A stretch of 64,000 nt of DNA from Luidia sarsii (Eukaryota; Echinodermata; Asteroidea; Paxillosida; Luidiidae). The stretch lies in NCBI GenBank assembly GCA_949987565.1, contig OX465102.1:20562857-20626856 (forward strand), read 5' to 3'. Positions within the stretch are counted from its first letter, which is position 1, and each line of letters begins with the position of its first letter. The notes beneath the pieces are model-generated. The model saw only the letters and a program-made list of their open reading frames with translations. It was not told the DNA's origin and searched no databases. This document shows positions 1-12,100 of the stretch, piece by piece. The position numbers were made by a program, and so were the translations under genes.

Positions 1-395
1 GTTTGTATCTGATTGGATTACAAGTGGATCAGGATTGTATCTAATTGGAGCACAGGTGGATCAGGATTGTAAGTGATTGTATTAGGACTGTATCTGATGG
101 GATCACAAGTGGATCAGGATTGTAAGTGATTGTATTAGGACTGTATCTGATGGGATCACAAGTGGATCAGGATTGTAGTCTGATTGTATTAGGACTGTAT
201 CTGATGGGATCACAAGTGGATCAGGATTGTAGTCTGATTGGATTATATTTGTATCTGATTGGATTACAAGTGGATCAGAATTATGTCGGATTGGATGAGT
301 ATTAGGCCTATGTCGGATTGGGTCAGGATTGTTATCGGATTGGATCAGGATTTTGTCGGACGGATCAGATTTTTTTTCGGATTTGACCATGGGTG
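1..395. repeat. Degenerate 53-bp tandem repeat
   Basis: The word GGATCACAAGTGGATCAGGA recurs with a spacing of about 53 bp (for example AAGTGATTGT at 71 and 124). The array then decays into shorter GGATCAGGATTGT-like units up to about 395. It runs off the left edge, so its full length is unknown. Open frames through it are repeat translations and are not read as genes. Confidence 0.85.
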
Positions 396-453
396 TATCA
401 TGATAAGGGTAGGATGAAGACTTAATGACGTCGGATCTGATAGGAACGGTTTT

Positions 454-712
454 ATGGCCCTTTCCCAAAAACCCGGCTTATACTCAGGCTCCGGCATTGT
501 CTCTAGTTCTTTCATCCATTTTCGTGTACAAGGCATGACAACGGGGGGGGGGGGGGCGTTAGCTTCGTTTTTGAATGTTATACTGTACGGCGTTTTGGAA
601 AAGAATCAAGAACTTCAACTCAAACATAGAATCCCAACCTGAGTTTTCAGCTTTTGGATAACAGAGACGAAGCCGGAGCCGAAGCCTTAGCCGAGTTTTG
701 GAAAAGGTCCCA
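454..712. mobile_element. Family D MITE copy (CCCGGCTTAGGCT termini)
   Basis: About 260 bp starting GGCCCTTTCCCAAAAACCCGG and ending in the inverted counterpart AGCCGAGTTTTGGAAAAGG. The interior (GAACTTCAACTCAAA, TTTTCAGCTTTTGGATAACAG) is shared with copies near 7.8, 23.2, 32.9 and 35.4 kb. There is no coding capacity, so this is a non-autonomous inverted-repeat element. A run of about 13 G lies in the middle (543-556). Confidence 0.75.
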
Positions 713-841
713 TATCATGCATCGGGTCTGGATCGAAATGATGTCATTGGCTACGCTAAAGTTTTATTCGACTGAAATGAACATTGGATAATTACAAGAC
801 TTTTCTATCAGATCAAGATCGGGAGTTAATACAAAACAACT

Positions 842-1025
842 GTTGCAAACTGCTTACTGACTGAAATGACCAGCAATACAATAAATCGCAAAGGTTAGAG
901 GGCCTAGCACTAGCAGGACCTTTCTCAAAGGCCTTTGAGAAAGTGCCTAGCAGGACCTTTCTCAAAGGCCTTTGAGAAAGGTCCTGCTAGGATCTAAACG
1001 TCAGGCCCTCAAACTTTTGAGATTA
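842..1025. mobile_element. Family B Penelope-like fragment, inverted duplicate
   Basis: Starts with TTGCAAACTGCTTACTGACTGAAATGACC and carries GCAGGACCTTTCTCAAAGG followed by its reverse complement CCTTTGAGAAAGGTCCTGC, then GATCTAAACGTCAGG. The same module recurs near 11.9, 28.5, 28.8, 44.1, 51.2, 52.4, 54.8, 55.2 and 57.5 kb. The GGTCC-TGCTA-GGATC hairpin followed by (G)AAACGTC resembles the degenerate hammerhead motif of Penelope-like retroelements. The family assignment is inferred. Confidence 0.7.
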
Positions 1026-1324
1026 AGATCGGGATAGACTCCGCTTGGATTTCTTTCGATTTATTCGGATTGGATCGGCATTCGGAATTGAGGGGGTGAT
1101 TAAGATGCGTTGTTTGGATAGACCAGAATAAATAAAATTCTGTTTGAATGGAAAGGAGTACAGTTAATTATTCAGGGCATTGCTGATAACAATGCATTGT
1201 ATTGAAATACAATGGGATGTGTATTATTCGCCTTTACAGTTCCTGCCTTCACCCTTCACTGAGCTATAATCCCCTCACCAGGATCCCTCTCCACACTACA
1301 TAAGCCCCACTCCCAGTTGGAATC

Positions 1325-1430
1325 CAGCATTCTCCTGAAGACGAGCAGAGTATACTGTTCAAAACGTCGAGTTCCTCCGGTTCTTTTCAGAACCACACTT
1401 ACTCACAAAAGAGAATTTACATGGTGTCTC
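1325..1430 (+). mobile_element. Family A foldback fragment with hammerhead-like motif
   Basis: CTC at 1332-1334, CTGAAGA at 1335-1341, a GAGCAG/CTGTTC stem, then AAAACGTCGAG, followed by the family A right arm (GGTTCTTTTCAGAACCACAC). Compared with the fuller copy at 59.9-60.1 kb the catalytic GAAA reads AAAA, so this copy is probably dead. The left arm is missing. Confidence 0.6.
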
Positions 1431-2303
1431 CGCAAACCTATTTATCATGTCTATTATTGAGATGATAGGATATGTTTGCCAACTCCCGCGTGGTACAACG
1501 ATGATTAATGTTGACTCGCCACACTTTCGCCAAAAGTGGTGTTTGTCTACGAATGCCACTTTTTAAAGGGTGTTTTACTTCTCGCTGTATGAATAGTCGG
1601 TTTGACGACTCTGTTTCGTCAAACGGTTGATTAAATTTTGGTTAAACATGACCGCAAAATGACATCGTCACTAATGCGCCTCTCCTCTCGCGGAGGAAAT
1701 GTACACAGTGTACCATGTGTTGACAGGGTAAACACATATTGTTTTATACATGCATATAAATGTAGTCGCGGTGGGTGCGGTATTTGAGAGTGTTGGCGGC
1801 TATGTGTGCGTGGTTGGTGGCAGTGGTGGTGGTGGTGGTTGTGGGGGGGGGGGGGCGTTGAATGTTGTAGCTCACCGGAATTTGTCTGAAGCTTTACCGC
1901 AAGCAGTGAAGGTTACCCGGTGTCGGCTAAGGCCGTCTGTGCGCACTGTCCGTGCACGGAGGTGTATGGGGGAACAGTGCAGACTGACTGCAGTGTATGC
2001 AGTGGCTAGTCAGCCTCTTCCAACTGCGTGTCTAATAATAGCTGAGGCCTCTCGTGACTCAACTGCGCATCGACAGCTGTTCGGGGGGGTTTAAATGCAC
2101 CTCCGACCCTGTACCGCACTGCATGCACTGTGACGACCTTTTAAGACAATTCGAAGTCAAAGAGAAAAAAAAACCAACCGAGAAAATAATCCCTCTACGA
2201 CCTGTCAAGTGCACAGCAATTACGGTCGCCGCTCTGCCAATCATATGCTCGTCCCAATCAAAACATCCCCTCAACTGATAGCGGGCGGTGGGTCGGCCGG
2301 TCG

Positions 2304-2946
2304 GTGGAGGGCATGCGGCACGGAAGTCGAGTTGACCCCGCTCCCAGTCCGCTGGTATCAGTCAGTGATCCACTAGCGGAGGAGGAGAGAGCAGAGCACC
2401 GAGCGAGAGGGGAGAGAGACAGAGAGCCGACTAGGGAGAGACAGAGACATGGAGAGAGCGATCACTGCCGCTGTGTGCCTCGGCTGATGTGCAAAGTGAC
2501 ACTGTCTGCTCGCGACAACCCGTCGGTACGGTGGCCGCGCAGGGACAACGCTGTCGGGTTCTGAGTAAAAAAAAAAAAAAAAAAAAGAGAAGAAAGAAAG
2601 AGAGAGAGGACAGAAACGAAAGAACTCGTGGAGTCGTCACTCGACAAGAATCGAAGGAAGGAAGACGTGCACACCGATGATCTGCGTCCGTGGTCGCCAT
2701 GGATCGCGGTAAATAACAGGCGGTCTACTCTCGGCGAACCTATAACACGTCCCGTGGGAACATCCAGAGAGGAAGAGAGAGAGGAGAGAGAAGGGGAAAA
2801 GGAGAGATTCGGACGGATCATCTGTGTGGCAGCAACGCCGGGTTCGTTGGTCGTGCACAGCTAGCTGACAAGAATCATACAGCGCGTGCAGATAGCGCAC
2901 GCTTGCATCCGATTTTGTCGTCCCTTGGCATCAGGCCGCTTCGGGG
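2304..2946 (+). promoter_or_regulatory. Probable VEGF-like 5' UTR / promoter-proximal region
   Basis: This is a (GA)n-rich stretch with an A-run at 2567-2586, directly upstream of the VEGF start codon. It contains short upstream ATGs, for example one near 2450 that opens a 12-codon frame ending in TGA, and one at 2699 that closes after five codons. No TATA box can be assigned with confidence and the transcription start is not visible. Treating it as leader sequence is an inference from position and composition. Confidence 0.4.
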
Positions 2947-3165
2947 ATGGATCCGCTCAAGTCCGCCGGACTCCGCCGTCTCCTCCTCGTTCTGCTCGGC
3001 GTCTGGGTGCTCCTGGCCCCTGGTGTGGCCGCGGCCAAGTCCCGGACCAAGTCGGCCGGCCAGTCACGGTCCCGCGGAGGCGGGCGAGGTGGCGGGCACA
3101 GGGACCGCGGCCAGCCGTGGTCGAGCAACGCCAGCCGGGGACGGAACCCCGAGAAGTCGTTATCG
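2947..3165 (+). CDS. VEGF-like exon 1: signal peptide
   Basis: The ATG sits in GGGGATGGA (purine at -3, G at +4). The exon encodes 73 residues: a signal peptide followed by a Ser/Arg/Gly-rich stretch with one NAS glycosylation site. The donor is TATCG|GTAGGT, phase 0. A frame continuing into the intron is non-coding. Confidence 0.85.
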
Positions 3166-6100
3166 GTAGGTCCAGGCACCGTCGCTATATACCCTATCCT
3201 ATTTGAGTATCGTAATCAGGCTATGGTCACATGCGCAGGCAAGTAGACTCCTTAGAGATATTGTAAGACAATTACACGATTGCCCCATAGTTTTAAACAC
3301 CATTTCAGATTGTGTGTAATAACAGGCCTATATTATAATTTATATACTGCATGTAAAGACATGTTACTGTTAGGCAGACCGACGTTGATCGAAATACCAA
3401 CTGGCACACTAAATGGTCGATATGAACCAATCCGTTGGATTGCTTGTGTCAAAGTCAATCACAGACTTCCTCCATTTTTTACAGAAACCAAACTCGAGCG
3501 TTTGGCAAACCATTGCGCCCAGCACCGTTCGCCGAACGTTTTTACTAGTTTTATAGCGCACGTGATTCATTGCTGTCATGCGGAATTATACAGCTGGACG
3601 GTGGAGGTCAATTTTCTTTTTTCAGCCAGAAAACTGGTGACATTTTGAATGCAAGCTCTCGGGACACCACACGGCATTCGCGCGGTAGCTTGCTCATGAC
3701 ACCGGGTGACTTAGTAGCATTGTGTATTATCGACTAATCAAATGATTGCTCAGTTACTTGCTATCGATAATGAGGCATTACCTAACCAAGCTACCGATTT
3801 CATGGAGAATGGGCCGGGTACGTCGATTGCTACTAATGCTAGCTGCACCTTTCGGTATGCCTAACTCCACACTGTATTATTAATGTTGGTAAGTTCCATT
3901 ATTACACAGCGGTGCCCGATCTTTTTCTCCCTGCACTGGGGCGGCACACTTCATTCATTTTGTGTGAAGTCCGGACAACTCTGGTGTCACTGGTTCACTG
4001 GTTTGTGCGTTGAGCATTACTCAATAATGCTGTGGATAGAGACGCACATTGGCAAAGCGCCCTATAATCTTTCGAGCCTTTGTGTATACATTGACCTATT
4101 TCGGGGTTGAGGGTCCCAGGATCCACGCGTTCCAATCCCCCAATCGACTGTAATGTAATATCCCGATAACACACTTGTTTGCAAATTGCTCTCCAAATAC
4201 TTGCACGACACCAGGGTTATGTTGCTGCTGCATGTTTTCATACCCTTCCCTCTCATTGTCTCTCTGTCTTTCCCACTCTCACTCTTTTGATCGGTCTCGT
4301 TCGCACTTTATACTCTCTGTCTTATCGTCTGTCTCTGTTTCTCTCTCTGTCAACCTGTCGGTCGCCCTTTCTCCTCATCTCCCCCTCCCCATGAGTCTGT
4401 CTTTCCCAATCTCTCACTCTCCCCGTTCCCCCCTCTCCTCTGCCCCTCCCTCCCTCTCATCTCACTCCCATCCCTCTCTCCTGTCCCTCCCCTCATCTCC
4501 CCATCCCTCTCTCTCCTTCCCCCCTCTTTCTCCTCCCCATCCCTCTCTCCATGCCCTCTCTCTCCCTCCCCTCCCATCCAGTTCCCTCTCCAGCTCTCCC
4601 TTCCTTCTTTCCCTCTCATCCTCTCTCTCCCTGCCTGCCACCCCTTATCTCTCTCCATCCCCTCTCCCTCCCTCTCATCCCCTTTCTCCCCCTCTACCTC
4701 TCTCCCTCTCTTCCCCTCGCCCCTCTATCTCTCCCTCCATCTCATCCCCCTCACTCTCTCTCCATTCCCCCTCTTCCCCCCTCTCTCTCTCCTCGAGAAA
4801 GTTTGTTTTATTTATTTACATCTATGCCTTGACCTTTATGAACTTCACTGCGACCGTCTGATTTATGCCGAGAGTCTGTTCCCTCTCACTCTCTCTATCC
4901 AGCACCGCCTTATCCCGCCAGCCGACAGCGACCCGTCGCTTGTCCCGAGCCCCACTCTGTCAGGCCTAGCTGGCTCCAAATCAGCAGCTATGTTAACAAT
5001 GCGTGGCACTGCGTGACACTTCAGAAACCCTCGAAATAGGTCGGCCCCGACTTTAAAGTGTCCTTCGCTCTCACTCCGACAGTGACCTCCCCCCCCTCCA
5101 TTATCTCGGTGCAATCGTGGTATTCCGGTCCAATAAAGAAAGACAATAACAAGAGTCCATGATATCGAACATTCCAAACGGCGGTCATCATGAGCAAGCG
5201 CGGTTGTTTTTGGAAGCGATCCAGAATAGTGTTCGCTTAGTTTCCTTTCTTTTGTTTGGTTTGTGAGGTAACGTCCGCTACGGCGGTCCGTCGATGACCG
5301 TTTAACCTCCGTCGGTGAATCCCCTTTCTGGCCAACAAGGAAGTGATGCCATATTGTTGTGTGGGGGAGGAGGGAGGGGGTAGGTGGTAGTTCACACTCA
5401 CGGTATGAATAATATTTGCCTTTGTGAAAGGTCCCGCTACGATATCTAACTTTTGAAAGGTACTAATAATCGACAGTATCCGATCCCAGCCGTCACATTC
5501 GTGTTCTCGTCGGGGAATCGAAATGCCCATCGCATTTATTTTCAGGGCCCGGCCGTATCTTGGAAGATAGGCATATGGGCCTACATCAATCCCACGGACA
5601 GATAGGCATGTAGGCCTACAACAATCCTACGGACAGATAGGCATGTAGGCCTTCATCAATCCCACGGACAGATAGGCATGTAGGCCTTCATCAATCCCAC
5701 GGACAGATAGGCATGTAGGCCTACATCAATCCCACGGACAGATAGGCATGTAGGCCTACAACAATTCTACGGACAGATAGGCATGTAGGCCTTCATCAAT
5801 CCCACGGACAGATAGGCATGTAGGCCTTCATCAATCCCACGGACAGATAGGCATGTAGGCCTACATCAATCCCACGGACAGATAGGCATGTAGGCCTACA
5901 TCAATCCCACGGACAGATAGGCATGTAGGCCTACATCAATCCCACGGACAGATAGGCATGTAGGCCTTCATCAATCCCACGGACAGATAGGCATGTAGGC
6001 CTACATCAATCCCACGGACAGATAGGCATGTAGGCCTTCATCAATCCCACGGACAGATAGGCATGTAGGCCTACATCAATCCCACGGACAGATAGGCATG

Positions 6101-9100
6101 TAGGCCTTCATCAATCCCACGGACAGATAGGCATGTAGGCCTTCATCAATCCCACGGACAGATAGGTATGTAGGCCTACATCAATCCACGGACAGATAGG
6201 CATGTAGGCCTTCATCAATCCCACGGACAGATACGCATGTAGGCCTTCATCAATCCCACGGACAGATAGGCATGTAGGCCTACATCAATCACACGGACAG
6301 ATAGGCATGTAGGCCTACATCAATCACACGGACAGATAGGCATGTAGGCCTACATCAATCCCACGGACAGATAGGCATGTGGGCCTACATCAATCCCACG
6401 GACAGATAGGCATGTAGGCCTACATCAATCCCACGGACAGATAGGCATGTAGGCCTACATCAATCCCACGGACAGATAGGCATGTAGGCCTACAACAATC
6501 CCACGGACAGATAGGCATGTAGGCCTACATCAATCCCACGGACAGATAGGCATGTAGGCCTTCATCAATCCCACGGACAGATAGGCATGTAGGCGAATAG
6601 GAGAGTAGACGAGTAGGAGAATAATCATGCGGTTCCGCAGGAGAACCGATCCCAGGAACGCTTGTATAATACATACTAGCACCGATACTCTGCCAATAAA
6701 CAGGGATCGTATAGGATTCTACATTCCCTGTTTCCTTTTATACCTATCATCGGGTTTCCCCCAAACATGCACCGATTGGCCCCGATCGAAAACAAACAGC
6801 AGCCCCCTCCTTAGGAAATGGAAGATTTCCGAGGGAAGCCATTCATCACGCACGCGCGGCGCAGCGTCTGTCTGTCTGTCGGTCGCGTCTTTGACACTCC
6901 GCGAGATCTTCATCCGAGGACACGGCAGCTGTCGCTTGTGGGTGTCCCTGCGGTGAAGGTGCGCGGTTTGTAAACGCGTTGGTAACCGGCTAAGACGTGT
7001 GTGTGTGTGTGGGGGGGGGGGGTTCCGGCCGTGTCCCCTGCCAAGAGTGCACGCTGTGTCCTGCTATTAGGCCTACCTATAGGCGCTCTCGATTTGGCAC
7101 TCTCTCTGTTTTTGTTAATGAAGATGAATCGTGGGGCCTGCCGTTTCTTCCTCTCGTTAAATGGAATCAACCTGGTCTTGTGATCCTGTTGACGAAGCCC
7201 GAAGACAAAATGCTGCGCAATACTCCAGAAACATCAACCAACGCTGCTCAAAGAATCAACATGGAAACAGTAATGGTCAGAAGACAGTAAGAGTATGGTA
7301 CTAAAAAAAGAGATGTATAGGTTTGCGTTGACACCGTGTACGAGAACCTCTTTCCTGAGTGAGTGTGGTTCTGGAAAGAACCAGAAGGTTTCACCCGACG
7401 TTAATTCGGACAGTGTGCTCTGTCCGTCTTCAGGAAGAAAAACGTTAGTGGTCGATAAAAACCCCACTAATGGATTTTATTGGTCAAAGTTGATCACAAG
7501 CCCTTGACGTTTCTAATCTAATCCAACCAGGCAAAGTAAACCATTTTGCCGACTATACTTTGTTCAGGCCATTGCTACTTTGAGCAGTGCATGTATCGTA
7601 GTTTTTGTCTTGGTTCTGCCTGTGCATTTTGTTGCGTGTTCATTGAGTTACCAATTATTTGGCCAACGAGTGGATATTACGTTCATGACGTCATTCCTGG
7701 AAGGCGCCCCCAGCGAAAGTTAGCCCAATGGGGAGCAGGCCAGCTGGCCCTTTATACGAATGCGTGGATCAGGCTCGGGCTCAGCCTCGCTTTCGTCTCT
7801 GTCTGACAAAAAACTCAGGCTTCGGCTCCGGCATCGTCTCTGATTACCAGTATCCAAAAGCTGAACACACAGGTTGTGGAGTTCTTTGAGTGAAGTTGAA
7901 GCTATGGAGTATATTTTGTTTCAATGCAGTATTATATTCAAATTGAAGGCAATGACCTCCCGCGTTCGAGCATTGTACTTTAAAAATGGACGAAAGAAGG
8001 ATTAAGGTTGGACTAAAGCCGGATTTTCGAAAATGACCTTTGTTTCGCCTCACCCAAGATGGCGGCCTGGTGGTGACGTCAGCGCACGAGGCCCTCTGAG
8101 GTCACCCGTCTATTTCCTCGAGGACAAGGTCAGCTCGCGTCATTGTGTTTCTCCAAAGAGTGCCCACGCAAAACCGACGGAAAAACACACCGACCCGTCA
8201 AGCAAACTCCGGATCGGTATAATTGTTTGTATAAACAAACGCCGCCGTGAACTCTTCCCCCCTGTTGCCTGTACTATTGTGATACCGGTCGCAGCATCCG
8301 TGGATGAAGCCTAGTATAGAGAACCCACAGAGCTCAGCGCGCTCACGAAAACACCGACTATACGATAGGCCTATACGGTTCTCCATTTCCCAAATCACTC
8401 CGCGATATTTTTTTATTATTAAGGCTGACAGTATCCAAACGTCGAAGAGTACTCGGAACTCGGTGGGGCGGGTCACCGGTGTGTTTAACAAAGCCTATAC
8501 GACGCATCGTCAGGGTGGGTAGCCCATCGTTAAGTTGCCATACGCCGTGTCAAGCCCGCGGGAACGGGAGGTGCTTAGGGTGCTGCAGCACCCCCAACCT
8601 TTATGATGAGGGGATGGAATATGCTACAGAACCCCCTGTTTTTAACATACATTGGGGTGATGGAATATGCTACAGAACCCCCTGTTTTTAACATACATTG
8701 GGGTGATGGAATATGCTACAGAACCCCCTGTTTTTAACATACATTGGGGTGATGGAATATGCTACAGAACCCCCTGTTTTTAACATACATTGGGGTGATG
8801 GAATATGCTACAGAACCCCCTGTTTTTAACATACCTTGGGGTGATGGAATATACTACAGAACCCCCTGTTTTTAACAGACATTGGGGTGATGGAATATGC
8901 TACAGAACCCCCTGTTTTTAACATACATTGGGGTGATGGAATATGCTACAGAACCCCCTATTTTTAACATACATTGGGGTGATGGAATATGCTACAGAAC
9001 CCCCTGTTTTTAACATACATTGGGGTGATGGAATGTGCTACAGAACCCCCTGTTTTTTAACAGACATTGGGGTGATGGAATATGCTACAGAACCCCCTGT

Positions 9101-12100
9101 TTTTAACATACATTGGGGTGATGGAATATACTACAGAACCCCCTGTTTTTAACATACATTGGGGTGATGGAATGTGCTACAGAACCCCCTGTTTTAACAG
9201 ACATTGGAGTGATAGGATGTACTACAGCACGCCCTTTTTTAACAGACATTAAAGCACACCGTGTCATGAGAATCATCTTACAAATCCCAGCACTGCCTGG
9301 GGAAAATGTGTGCCCGCGATTGATCGTTATATACGATGGGTTGGGTGGAATCGACCGCCGGTTGATCAAATTCAGTGAGTTGACAACTTGACAGGGCGGA
9401 GCTGTCGCAAGATAGTGAGTCGGTATTTCACCATTCAGACAAAGATGTGAGGCCGATGCAAATCTGCCCCCCCCCCCGACGTTCTTTCAAGCTTTCTGCC
9501 CACCAGCACCAGACCGGTGTCTGTTCGGCTTGCACATACCCAGCCCGGAGCTTTCGGGGAAGGTTGCAACCTTGGATTAAATGACCAGTCTTTTGTTAGA
9601 GTTTGAGAAGATCCACATGCACAATTCACCAACTGATCTCGACCGACTCGATGATCAGGTGGTTCAGATGTGGGCACTGTAGAATGCCGACTAAAGCAAG
9701 AGTCGCAGGTTCGGATCCCAACCAAGCCCTCTTGTGGACGGTTGTTTTTCTATAGGCAGTCGGTCTATAGGCAGTCGATCTATAGGCAGTCGATCTATAG
9801 GCAGTCGATCTATAGGCAGTCGGTCTATAGGCAGTCGGTCTATAGGCTGTCGGTCTATAGGCAGTCGATCTATAGGCAGTCGATCTATAGGCAGTCGGTC
9901 TATAGGCAGTCGGTCTATTGGCAGTCGGTCAACAGGCAGTCGATCTATAGGCAGTCGATCTATAAGCAGTCGATCTATAGGCAGTCGATCTATAGGCAGT
10001 CGGTCTATAGGCAGTAGGTCTATAGGCAGTCGATCTATAGTCAGTCGATCTATAGGCAGTCGATCTACAGGCAGTCGGGCTTACAGTGTCAGTGCTGTAT
10101 AGGGTATAATAGGGTAGGACAGACCGTCGTTTGATATTCATATTTTGTCACAGCAATTGTGGATTATAGAAGTCCTCCATTCAGTTGGGACCTGGATTGG
10201 CTGCTTTCTGCTATCGCACAGTGCATCACACATAAAAAAACATGTAAATGCCATTAGCACGATACATGTTTTGATAATACATACACGATAATGACGCTAT
10301 ATACAATGTAGCAGTTTCCTGACTATAGGAACGGGACATTTTTCCCCTGAACTTTGAGTCCCTCTGCTCTCCTCAGAACCCCACAAAGAAAGAAGAAAAC
10401 CCGATCATCGGTACACATCAATCCACCGCAAACCCTTGGTAGAACGGCAGATTGGTTTAGTAATAGACTTGCAGAAGGTGATAGGGCCTAGTTCTCCGTA
10501 TCCCACTCGGAAATCTTTCCAGGGGTGTTGGTTGACAACTTGACAGCGTTGTGCACTGTGCCACCAGTAGCCTGTCCCATTAGCGCTTGACCGCTGAAAC
10601 GATTCACCACAGACCGCAGAAGCCTGTTCTGAGATATCAATGAACTCCGCACAGAATGCAGCGTGACGCAAGGCCTGGCGTCGGCCTGGGTTCGGGTCAG
10701 AGGCTGTGGTGTGTGTTCGTGCCGAGCGGAAACGTGTTCGGTTTTCCTGTTTTTTGGGGGGCCCGTGCACTGGCACGCTCAGCGTGTGTCAGTTTCCACC
10801 GTGCTTCGGGGAAGCCGTGCTATCTGGGCCTGGGCCTATGCCCCTGAACTTGATCGCGATTGTGCGCTGACACAATAGACCAGTGCCAAACCTTTACAAA
10901 CTGATACCTTTACACACTTCCTGTTAAAGTAATTTCTCGAATTTGGAATGTCAGGAAATTGGCCACTCTGCAGATGGTGTACCCCCCCTTCTACGAAAAG
11001 AATGACAAAGGTCGCGCTGTATACGATCGGATCGTAACGGCACTCTGCAATGCAATACGGGCGATTCCATAAAGCTCTATATAAATTTAAGCCGGGTTTT
11101 GGAAAAGGGCCCATGACGTGTATTCGGTGGACAGATTCTGCACATTGTGATTGGCCAACGCGTTGTAAACTCTTGAGGGCGCGCTATTGTGAATCGCCCA
11201 TAATAAGAAAAACAAACAAAGTCAGTATAAGGGATCGAAACGGATTCACTCCATGTGAAACGACAACGCACGCCGATGGGCGCAGTCGCTTCACAAGGAA
11301 ACTGTTGACGTTGAACCGATCTGTGTCACATTGACATTGCTAGACCACTGACCCCTCTGCAGCTAATTCGCTGAAAAGAGTTTTCCTGAATCAAAAAAAC
11401 ACACCCTGCAATGTCTGTAAGACAGTTTCAACATATTTTGCATTGTCGCCTGCTCGTGGCGCCATCTCAACGCTCCGAAGCTCGAGTGCCAACCTCTTGA
11501 GAAAGATTCACTCCCAGTGGACAGAAGAAATAAATAATCAAGTACACACAATACTGGAAACCTTGGAATGCAAAGTTTGCACTTCGCTGGAAGACTCCTC
11601 TTCACGGACGAGAGGGGGAAACAAAACGGGTGTACCGTGAGGGGGGGTCTATAAGCGCTCCTCACACGGGGGCAGTGACATCTTCCCCCTTTCCACGGTC
11701 CCCCGGAGAAAACTAGGTCGCTGCGAAGTCAGGATTTCAGAAAATGTTTGCCTCAGGAGAGATAGCCGTGCGATAGGAGCCTCGCATCTTACAGCCCTTG
11801 ACCCCCGGGATGCCATTCTCCGTTGAAGAGTGGAGCTTATACACCAAAGCTCAAACAAAACACTACTCTCCTGCCATTAACCCTAACTGCCCCTGGGCTA
11901 TTGCGCTATGTAATCATATAGAAATCTCAAAGGTTCAAGGGCCTGACGTTTCGATCCTAGCAGGACCTTTCTGAAAGGCAAGACTTTGCCTTTTGGGATC
12001 GAAACGTCCTCCAACTTTTGAGATTTATGTATTGCAGGTCATTTTAGTCAGTGAGCAGTTTGCAACAGTTTTTTTTGTTTTAACTTCATTTAGAAATCTA

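Noticed and set aside
4175..4861. 228-codon Ser/Pro/Leu-rich frame
   Set aside because: Translation of the CT-rich tract; no start context, domain or splice support.
5566..6594. CRISPR array (regular 35-bp repeats)
   Set aside because: Repeats are directly abutting without unique spacers and the genome is eukaryotic with introns.
9670..10141. Repeat proteins (IYRQS)n and (GSRSI)n
   Set aside because: Translation of the 16-bp minisatellite within a VEGF-like intron.
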